Shown: positions 7,783 to 14,151 of the stretch, piece after piece
Layout: each line of letters opens with the position of its first letter
Position numbering within the stretch: position 1 is the stretch's first letter
Assembly: GCA_021783235.1 (NCBI GenBank)
Contig: JAJXUD010000004.1
Span: 36,001 to 100,000 of the forward strand
DNA length: 64,000 nucleotides
Origin: Myxococcales bacterium
GTDB lineage: Bacteria > Myxococcota > Myxococcia > Myxococcales > JAKAPL01
Direction: 5' to 3'
Notes under the pieces: model-generated
What the model was told of the DNA's origin: nothing
The model's database searches: none
The model's input: the letters and a program-made list of their open reading frames with translations, nothing else
Translations under genes and position numbers: made by a program

Positions 7783-8640
7783 GTGGCGAGGCGCAGGGAG
7801 CGGGCGAAGGGCGAGGACGAGCTCGACGAGGCGGTCTCTCCCGCCGCCGCGGCCGAGGCCTTCAAGATCGCCCTCCCGTCCTTCGAGGGGCCCCTCGACC
7901 TTCTGCTGCACCTCATTCGCGAGCACCGGCTCGACGTCTTCGACATTCCGATCGCCCTCATCACCGAGAAGTACCTCGAGTACCTCTCGCTGATGGAGGC
8001 GCTCGATCTGGACGTCGCCGCCGAGTTTCTCGTGATGGCGGCCACCCTCGCCCACATCAAGTCGCGGATGCTCCTGCCGCGCGAGGAGAGCGGCGGCCAG
8101 GAGGATCCGGCGGAGGAGGGCGAGGATCCCCGCGAGGCGCTGGTCAAGCGGCTGCTCGAGCACCAGAAGTACCGCGCCGCGGGCGAGGCGCTCGGCCAAC
8201 GAAGCCTGCTCGGCAGGGACACCTTCGCGCGCTCCGCCGCGCCAGAGCTCTTGCCCGCGGAGCCGGGCGCGCGCGAGCTCGCCGAGGTTCCCATCTTCGA
8301 TCTCATCTCGGCGTTCGCGAAGGTCCTCGCCGAGGCCAAGGTCGAGGTGTCCCACGAGGTGACCGTCGATCGGCTCTCCATCGGGGAGGCGATCGGCCGG
8401 GTCTCCGAGCGGTTGCATGCCGTGGAGAGGCTCTCGTTCCGGTCGCTCTTCGAGCCGGAGCCCGGCCGCCCGGTCGAGCGTCACAGGCTGGTGGTAACGT
8501 TTCTCGCCATCTTGGAGATGGTGAAGCTGCGGCTGCTGCGCGTCTCCCAGGCGCAGGGCGAAGACGACATCTTCCTGGCGCTCCGCGAGGGCGCCCGGGT
8601 CGAGGCGGGTGACATCGGCAATGACGACTACCGAGGGTGA
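7783..8640 (+). CDS. scpA: Segregation and condensation protein A
   Basis: Kleisin subunit of the SMC-ScpAB condensin that bridges SMC heads during chromosome segregation. The 285-residue protein has a 30-residue charged leader and then the signature FEGPLDLLLHLIREHRLDVF, followed by IPIALITEKYLEYL. An acidic linker (GQEDPAEEGEDPREALVKRLL) leads to the C-terminal winged-helix part ending FLAILEMVKLRLLRVSQAQ. The start is GTG one base after the trpS stop. The 3' end overlaps scpB by 20 bases, so ScpA and ScpB, which form a fixed complex, are translationally linked. SMC is not in the window. Confidence 0.95.
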   Translation: MARRRERAKGEDELDEAVSPAAAAEAFKIALPSFEGPLDLLLHLIREHRLDVFDIPIALITEKYLEYLSLMEALDLDVAAEFLVMAATLAHIKSRMLLPREESGGQEDPAEEGEDPREALVKRLLEHQKYRAAGEALGQRSLLGRDTFARSAAPELLPAEPGARELAEVPIFDLISAFAKVLAEAKVEVSHEVTVDRLSIGEAIGRVSERLHAVERLSFRSLFEPEPGRPVERHRLVVTFLAILEMVKLRLLRVSQAQGEDDIFLALREGARVEAGDIGNDDYRG

Positions 8641-9559
8641 GGAGACGCTGGGGATCGAGAGCGTCGAGGAAGCGGAGGCCCGCGAGGCCGCCGAGGAGGT
8701 GGCCGACCGCGAGGCCCAGGCCGCGGAGCCGCCGGTGGAGATCGTCCAGGGAGAGGAGGCCGGCGCCGAGGCTGCGCCGGAGTCGGCCGCGACCGAGCCC
8801 GAGACGCTCTCCCGACTCCTCGAGAGTCTGCTCTTCGTCTCGCCGGAGCCGATGAGCCCGAAGGCCCTCGCCGAGGCGCTCGGGGTCGAACGCGCGGACC
8901 TCGCCCCGGCGCTCGAGCGGCTGAAGGGGCGGCTCGCCGAGGGGCGAAGCGGAATCGTCGTCTGCGAGGTCGCCGGGGCCTACCAGCTGCGCAGCGCCGT
9001 CGAGAGCGCGCCGTACGTCCGGCGGCTGCTCGGGGTCAAGCCGCAGCGGTTGACCCGGGCGGCCCTCGAGACGCTCGCCTTCGTCGCCTACCGGCAGCCG
9101 GTGACGCGCGCCGAGGTCGAGGAGATCCGCGGAGTCGACTGCGGCGCCGTCCTGAAGGCGCTGCTCGAGCGCAAGCTCGTCCGGATCCTGGGCAAGAAGG
9201 AGGAGCTCGGCCGGCCGCTCCTCTACGGCACGACGCGGGAGTTCCTCGAGTTCTTCGGCCTCGATGGGCTCGGCTCGCTGCCGACCCTGCGCGAGTTCCA
9301 GGAGCTGTCCGAGGAGAATCGCTCGATCGTCGAGGAGGAGACGGGCGCGCCCGCCCCCATCCAGGGCATCGCCGACCTCGCCGACGCGGCGCTGGCCCGG
9401 CGGCTCGACGAACTCGCCCCCGAGAGCGAGGAGGCGCTCGGGGACCTCGAGGCCGCCATGGAGGAGGCCGAGGCGCGCGCCAAGCTCGTCCACGCCCAGC
9501 TGGAGCCGCAGGCGGCGGAGGCGGAGGCCGAGGCGGCCAAGGCGCCGGCGGAAGCGTAG
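8621..9559 (+). CDS. scpB: Segregation and condensation protein B
   Basis: Winged-helix dimer that stabilises the ScpA kleisin. The ATG at 8621 gives 312 residues; a GTG at 8609 is an alternative. An acidic, Ala/Glu-rich N-terminal extension of about 60 residues precedes the first winged helix (RLLESLLFVSPEPMSPKALA) and the second (ALETLAFVAYRQPVTRAEVE), with IRGVDCGAVLKALLERKLV and YGTTREFLEFFGLDGL as conserved signatures. The C-terminal 90 residues are again Ala/Glu-rich and low complexity. The stop is TAG. The next codon in the same frame is the apparent CTG start of rluB, so translation of rluB probably depends on termination here. Confidence 0.95.
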   Translation: MTTTEGEETLGIESVEEAEAREAAEEVADREAQAAEPPVEIVQGEEAGAEAAPESAATEPETLSRLLESLLFVSPEPMSPKALAEALGVERADLAPALERLKGRLAEGRSGIVVCEVAGAYQLRSAVESAPYVRRLLGVKPQRLTRAALETLAFVAYRQPVTRAEVEEIRGVDCGAVLKALLERKLVRILGKKEELGRPLLYGTTREFLEFFGLDGLGSLPTLREFQELSEENRSIVEEETGAPAPIQGIADLADAALARRLDELAPESEEALGDLEAAMEEAEARAKLVHAQLEPQAAEAEAEAAKAPAEA

Positions 9560-10405
9560 CTGGCGGAGCGGCTTCACAAGCTTCTCGCCCGGGCGGGCGT
9601 CTCGTCGCGGCGCGCGGCCGAGCGGCTCATCGAGGCTGGGCGCGTCGCCGTCGACGGACGGGTCGTCCGGGAGCTCGGGACGCAGGTCGATCCAGCGACC
9701 GCGCGGGTCACGGTCGATGGTCGCGAGGTTTCGCTCGAGGCGCCAGCCCCCCGCACCTTCGTGCTCTACAAGCCCGTCTGGACGGTCACGACCTGGTCGG
9801 ATCCCCAGGGGCGCCCCACGGTGCGGGAGCTCGTCGAGGGGCTCGGAACCAGGCTCTTCCCGGTCGGGCGCCTCGACTTCGACGCGGAGGGGCTCCTCCT
9901 CGTCACGAACGACGGTCCGCTGGCGAACCGACTGATGCACCCCCGCCATGAGGTTCGGCGCAGCTACCTCGTTCGCGTCGCCGGCCGTCCCGGTCCGCTG
10001 ACCCTCGAGCGGATGCGGTCCGGGGTGACGCTCGAGGATGGCGGCGTCCGACTGCTCGAGGCGGTGATCGTCCCCCACCCGGTGGCCGAGCGGGAAGGGG
10101 ACTGTTGGCTGAGGCTCGCCCTCGCCGAGGGCCGCAACCACCTCGTGAAGCGACTCTGCGACGCCGTCGGCCACCCGGTCCGACGGCTCGTCCGCGCCGA
10201 GTACGGTGGGGTGACCCTGGGTCGCCTGCGCCCCGGCGATCGCCGCGAGCTGACGGCGGACGAGCTCGCGGCGCTGCGGGCCGAGATCGAGCAGCCCGCG
10301 AAGGGTCCGTACCCCGGTCCCCTCGACATCCCTCCGTCGTCGCTGCGGGCGCCCGCCGCGGCGAAGCGGGGCCGCTCGCGCGGATCGCGGGAGCGGGGGC
10401 CTTGA
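9560..10405 (+). CDS. rluB: RluB/RsuA-family pseudouridine synthase with an apparent CTG start
   Basis: rRNA pseudouridine synthase of 281 residues, expected to modify 23S rRNA near position 2605. The S4 RNA-binding domain (residues 2-60; ERLHKLLARAGVSSRRAAER, then VDGRVV) leads into the catalytic domain with YKPVWTVTTWSDP and VGRLDFDAEGLLLVTNDG, whose catalytic Asp is residue 106. KRLCDAVGHPVRRLVR closes the fold. No ATG, GTG or TTG exists between the scpB stop and residue 68, yet the S4 domain is plainly coded. Homologues begin Met-x-Glu-Arg-Leu, matching the CTG at 9560, directly after TAG. A weak GGAAG lies seven bases before it. TAG readthrough from scpB is the less likely alternative. 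Confidence 0.9.
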   Translation: MAERLHKLLARAGVSSRRAAERLIEAGRVAVDGRVVRELGTQVDPATARVTVDGREVSLEAPAPRTFVLYKPVWTVTTWSDPQGRPTVRELVEGLGTRLFPVGRLDFDAEGLLLVTNDGPLANRLMHPRHEVRRSYLVRVAGRPGPLTLERMRSGVTLEDGGVRLLEAVIVPHPVAEREGDCWLRLALAEGRNHLVKRLCDAVGHPVRRLVRAEYGGVTLGRLRPGDRRELTADELAALRAEIEQPAKGPYPGPLDIPPSSLRAPAAAKRGRSRGSRERGP

Positions 10406-10469
10406 CCGCGGCCACCGCTCGGAGACCTCGGGCGGGCCTCTCGAGGTTCGGCGAGCGCCTCGCCGTTCG

Positions 10470-10499
10470 TTGACCCTTCGCCGTTCGCGCGGCTAAGAT
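10470..10499 (+). promoter_or_regulatory. Housekeeping-type promoter before the HEAT-repeat lipoprotein
   Basis: TTGACC at 10470-10475 and TAAGAT at 10494-10499 are 18 bases apart, a good sigma-70-like match in otherwise GC-rich DNA. Initiation near 10506 would leave a leader of about six bases before ATG 10512. It would therefore start a new transcript after rluB. Confidence 0.45.
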
Positions 10500-10511
10500 C
10501 GAGGCCAGCGG

Positions 10512-12620
10512 ATGCGCTTCCCCCTCTTCATCGTCGCCGTCGCGCTCTTCGTGGGCGTCGCGGGCTGCAGCCGGTCCCACGACGAGGCGCTCGCCAACCT
10601 GAGCAGCCCGGATCCGACCGTGCGCTCGCAGGCGGTCAATCGGCTTGGGCTGATCGGCGACTCGAGCGATCTGGGCGACATCGTCGCCCGCGTCTCCGAT
10701 CCCGATCCGCTCGTTCGATCCGCCGCCGCCGCCGCCCTCGGCCATTTCGACGACCGCCGGGCCGCCGATGCGCTCGGCGAGCTCGTGGCGCCCGACGGCA
10801 ACGAGGCGGTACAGGTCGTCGCCGTCCGATCGCTGGCGAGGCTCTCGGTGGAGCGCGCCCATGCGTACCTCCTCCTCGCCTACCGTCGCGACGGCTCTGC
10901 CGTCCGCGCCGCGGTCGCGGAGGAGCTCGACCGGAGGCAGGGCTCGGCGACCGAGGTCGTGCGCGCGGAGGCGAAGGCCCTCTGGGACGAGCTGTCGGCC
11001 GCCCTCACGCGTGGCGGTACGGCCGAGCGGGTCGCCGCCGCGGAGGAGCTCGGCCGCTCCGGGCGCCCCGAGGCGATCGATCGGCTGGCCGTCTACCTCG
11101 GGGCCGAGTCGCACGCGCTCGCGGCGTCTGCGGCGGAAGGCCTCGGCGAGTCCGGTCAGCCGGCGGCACGCGCTCCGCTCGAGCTGATGCTCGCCGAGGA
11201 GGATCCAGAGCTGGCGATCGCCGCCGCCCAGGCGCTCGGGGAGCTCGGCTCGCCGGCGTCGGCGGCGCCCCTCGCGAAGATCGTCTCGCGCGGCGGCCGG
11301 GTCGGGGAGGCGGCGCTCGCCGCCCTGGCCTCGCTCGGAGCGGCCGCGCGGGCCCAGCTCTGCGGCGCGGCCCTCGGGCCCGATCCCTCCCTGGCGGCGG
11401 AGGCCGCGGCCGCCGTTCACGCGCAGGGTGGGGCGTGCGACCTGGCGCCGTTCGTCGGCGCGCTCCAGCGAAGCTCCACTCAGGCGGCCGCGCTCGCCGC
11501 GCTTGCGGCGCTGGGCGGCCCGGCGCCAGAGGGGGGCGCGCGCCGGATCGGTTCGCTGCTCGAGGCTGGCCCGTCGGCCGTCCGCCCGTACGCGGCTCGT
11601 GCCGCTGGAGCGCTCGGGCTCTCCGAGCTCGCCCCCGCGCTGCAGCGCGCGGTGACCGAGGTGGGCGGGCGGCTCGCGTCGGGCCGCGCTCGCTGGATCG
11701 CGACCCCGTTGCCGAAGACATTCCAGGCGGGATTTCAGCCGGCGGACGGCGCTACCAGCAGGGACTACCGGGCCCGGGTCGACACGCTGATGTCGAAGCT
11801 CGCCGCCCACGGAATCCACGTCTCCGACGACGAGCCCGACGAGCCGCTCTTCGGCGACGAAGTCGCGGACGACCTGCGGCTCTATGGCGAGGCGGTCGCC
11901 GCTCTCGCTCGTCTCGCGGCTCCCGGCGCGGGCCCGCTCGTCGCGACGGCTGCCCACGACGGCTCGGCCGCCATCCGGGCGCTCGCCTGCGAGGCGGCCG
12001 CCGCGCTCCCCGCCCCGGCCGGGCTGGAGCCGCTCGAGGCGTTGGCGCGCGATCCCGACCTCGCCGTCCGTGCCCGCGCCCTCGGGCTCCTGCCGGCGGC
12101 GGTGGCGAAGGCGAGCCCGACGGAGCGCGCCGCCGTCCGGAAGCTGGTCGCCGACGAGCTCGCCAGCTCGGATGGCTCCGAAGACCCGGTGCTCATCGAC
12201 GTGCTCGGGGAGCTCGGCCAGGGGGAAGGGAGCGCCTCGATCGACGCTCTCACCGAGGCGCTGAACCACCCCGGGACCGCCGGAAGGGCCATCCGGGCGC
12301 TCGGCCGTTTCGGGACCGTCCAGGCCAAGGAGCTCTTGCTCGCCCGGCTGAAGCGAGGGGCAGCGGCCGGACTTCCGGAGCTCGTGCGAACGATCGCGGA
12401 GCTGAAGCTCTCCGAGGCGGCGCCTTCGATCCGGCCGCTCCTCTTCCACGCGCGGCCGTCCGTCCGGGCCGCCGCCGCCCAGGCGTCGATCCAGCTCGGT
12501 GATCCGGCCGCGGCGAAGGACGTCGCGGCGCTGCGCGAGGATTTCTACGCCTCGGTCCGCGAGGCGGCCGGCGGGCCTGCGCCGTCCGCCGCGCCGGCGC
12601 CCATGCTCGCGAAGCCTTGA
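10512..12620 (+). CDS. HEAT-repeat lipoprotein
   Basis: Lipoprotein of 702 residues whose signal MRFPLFIVAVALFVGVAGC ends in a lipobox with Cys19, so it should face the periplasm or outer membrane. The rest is a long run of HEAT / PBS-lyase-like helical repeats. Examples are SSPDPTVRSQAVNRLGLIGD, SDPDPLVRSAAAAALGHFDD, ALAASAAEGLGESGQPAARA and DPELAIAAAQALGELGSPAS. The tandem DPxxxVRxxAxxALG pattern covers about residues 30-350 and resumes from about 460. Such solenoids are protein-binding scaffolds with no catalytic residues. A probable promoter lies immediately upstream. The 3' end overlaps a possible upstream start of the TPR/cNMP-binding gene, so the two may be co-expressed. Specific partners are unknown. 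Confidence 0.8.
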   Translation: MRFPLFIVAVALFVGVAGCSRSHDEALANLSSPDPTVRSQAVNRLGLIGDSSDLGDIVARVSDPDPLVRSAAAAALGHFDDRRAADALGELVAPDGNEAVQVVAVRSLARLSVERAHAYLLLAYRRDGSAVRAAVAEELDRRQGSATEVVRAEAKALWDELSAALTRGGTAERVAAAEELGRSGRPEAIDRLAVYLGAESHALAASAAEGLGESGQPAARAPLELMLAEEDPELAIAAAQALGELGSPASAAPLAKIVSRGGRVGEAALAALASLGAAARAQLCGAALGPDPSLAAEAAAAVHAQGGACDLAPFVGALQRSSTQAAALAALAALGGPAPEGGARRIGSLLEAGPSAVRPYAARAAGALGLSELAPALQRAVTEVGGRLASGRARWIATPLPKTFQAGFQPADGATSRDYRARVDTLMSKLAAHGIHVSDDEPDEPLFGDEVADDLRLYGEAVAALARLAAPGAGPLVATAAHDGSAAIRALACEAAAALPAPAGLEPLEALARDPDLAVRARALGLLPAAVAKASPTERAAVRKLVADELASSDGSEDPVLIDVLGELGQGEGSASIDALTEALNHPGTAGRAIRALGRFGTVQAKELLLARLKRGAAAGLPELVRTIAELKLSEAAPSIRPLLFHARPSVRAAAAQASIQLGDPAAAKDVAALREDFYASVREAAGGPAPSAAPAPMLAKP

Positions 12621-12667
12621 GGGCCCCGAAACGGCCGGTTCACCAGCTGCGGGAGAGGGGGTCACCG

Positions 12668-14032
12668 TTGCCCAAGGACGTTCGGAAGCTGAAAGATCGC
12701 GCCGCCGAGCTCATGGCGAAGCGGCGCTTCGAGAGGGCGGCCGAGGCCTACCGAGAGCTCTGTGGCCTCGAGCCTCGCGATCTGTCGCTTCACCAGAAGC
12801 TGGCCGACGCTCTCCGCGCCGGTGGCGAGCGGGAGGAGGCGGCTCGGATCTACCAGTCGGTCGCCGACCGGTTTGCGAGGGAGGGGCTGCTGCTCAAGGC
12901 GATCGCAGTCAACAAGATCATCCTCGATCTCGATCCGACCCACACGGCGACCCAGGCGACGCTCGCCTCCCTCTACGCGCTGCGCCAGGGCCGGGTCGGC
13001 GGCTCCTCGCCACGCGAGGCGCCGCGCGCCGTCGGCGAGAACGAGGGCGCCGCCCAGCCGCCGCCCGTCCGATCCGAGGCCGACCTGCCGACCCCGGAGC
13101 TCGACCTCGACCTCGAAGCCGAGATGGCGCAGCTCGTCGCCCCTTCCGTCGGGGGGCCGCGCGCCTCGCCTCCGGCCGCGGCGCCTCGGCTTCCCGAGAC
13201 GCCGCTCTTCTCCGATCTCGAGCCGTCGGCTTTCATCCAGCTCCTCACGAGGTGCGCCCTCAGGCGGTACGAGGCCGGCGAGCTCGTCGTCCGCCAGGGA
13301 GACCCGGGGTCCTCCTTCTTCGTCCTCGGCTCCGGGAGCGTTCGCGTCTTTCGGCGCGGGGAGACGGGCGAGGTCGTCGAGCTGGCTCGGCTGGCCGAGG
13401 GGGCCTTCTTCGGAGAGATGGCGCTTCTCTCGGACGCGCCCCGGAGCGCCTCGGTGGAGGCGGCCGAGCAGGTCGAGATCCTCGAGTTCCCGGCCGCGGT
13501 TCTGCGCGAGCTCGTCACCGAGCAGCCGTCGGCCAAGCGGGCGGTCGACCGCTTCACGCGCAGCCGCCTCCTCTCGAGCATCATGGCCACCTCGCCGCTC
13601 TTCCGCCCCTTCGACTTCGAGAATCGGCGGCTGCTCATCGAGCGCTTTCGCGTGCGCGAGGTAGGCGTCGGCGAGGCCGTGCTGCGCCAGGGGGCCGAGG
13701 GCGACGGCCTCTACGTGCTCATGCAGGGTCGCCTCGAGGTGCGGCGCCGGGAGGGCGAGGATGGGGGGGGGCTCTTGCTCTCCGAGCTGCGCGAGGGCGA
13801 CGTCTTCGGAGAGATGTCTCTGCTCACGAGGTCCCCCGCCAGCGCCGACGTCATCGCCAAGGCCCAGAGCCGCGTGCTGCGCCTGCCGCGCCAGGTCTTC
13901 GAGGAGGTCATCCTCACGCATCCCCAGATCCTCGAGCTCGTTGCCCGGCTCTCCGAGGAGCGGGCGAAGACGAACGATGCGCTCCTCGGCGGCACGATCG
14001 CCTGCGACACCGAGGGGCTCATCCTCCTCTAG
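12668..14032 (+). CDS. TPR protein with two cyclic-nucleotide-binding domains
   Basis: Cytoplasmic protein of 454 residues from TTG 12668, chosen because GAGAGGGGG precedes it and similar proteins start MPKDVRKLKD. Residues 1-95 form TPR-like helical pairs (RRFERAAEAYRELCGLEPRD, EAARIYQSVADRF, LKAIAVNKIILDLDP). After a Pro/Ala linker come two cNMP-binding domains, about 178-295 (FVLGSGSVRVFRRGETGEVV; FFGEMALLSDAPRSASV) and 300-420 (LYVLMQGRLEVRRREGEDGG; FGEMSLLTRSPASADV). Both retain the FGEMxLL phosphate-binding cassette, with Arg replaced or shifted (PRSA, PASA), so nucleotide binding is plausible but unproven. There is no DNA-binding or catalytic domain. It may be a cyclic-nucleotide-responsive adaptor. 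In-frame TTG at 12617 is an alternative start. Confidence 0.8.
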   Translation: MPKDVRKLKDRAAELMAKRRFERAAEAYRELCGLEPRDLSLHQKLADALRAGGEREEAARIYQSVADRFAREGLLLKAIAVNKIILDLDPTHTATQATLASLYALRQGRVGGSSPREAPRAVGENEGAAQPPPVRSEADLPTPELDLDLEAEMAQLVAPSVGGPRASPPAAAPRLPETPLFSDLEPSAFIQLLTRCALRRYEAGELVVRQGDPGSSFFVLGSGSVRVFRRGETGEVVELARLAEGAFFGEMALLSDAPRSASVEAAEQVEILEFPAAVLRELVTEQPSAKRAVDRFTRSRLLSSIMATSPLFRPFDFENRRLLIERFRVREVGVGEAVLRQGAEGDGLYVLMQGRLEVRRREGEDGGGLLLSELREGDVFGEMSLLTRSPASADVIAKAQSRVLRLPRQVFEEVILTHPQILELVARLSEERAKTNDALLGGTIACDTEGLILL

Positions 14033-14151
14033 CCTGGCGGGCTTCGGCCGCTCGCCTCCCTACTCGCCCTCGCGAGGCGCCGTTCGCTCGCCTTCGGGAC
14101 GGCGTAACTACACTTTGATCCGCCGGACTCCTGGGGAGGTGGGTGGGGATC

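Noticed and set aside
9560..10405. Truncated rluB starting at GTG 9761
   Set aside because: That start would delete the whole S4 domain, which is intact and well conserved upstream; CTG 9560 is preferred.
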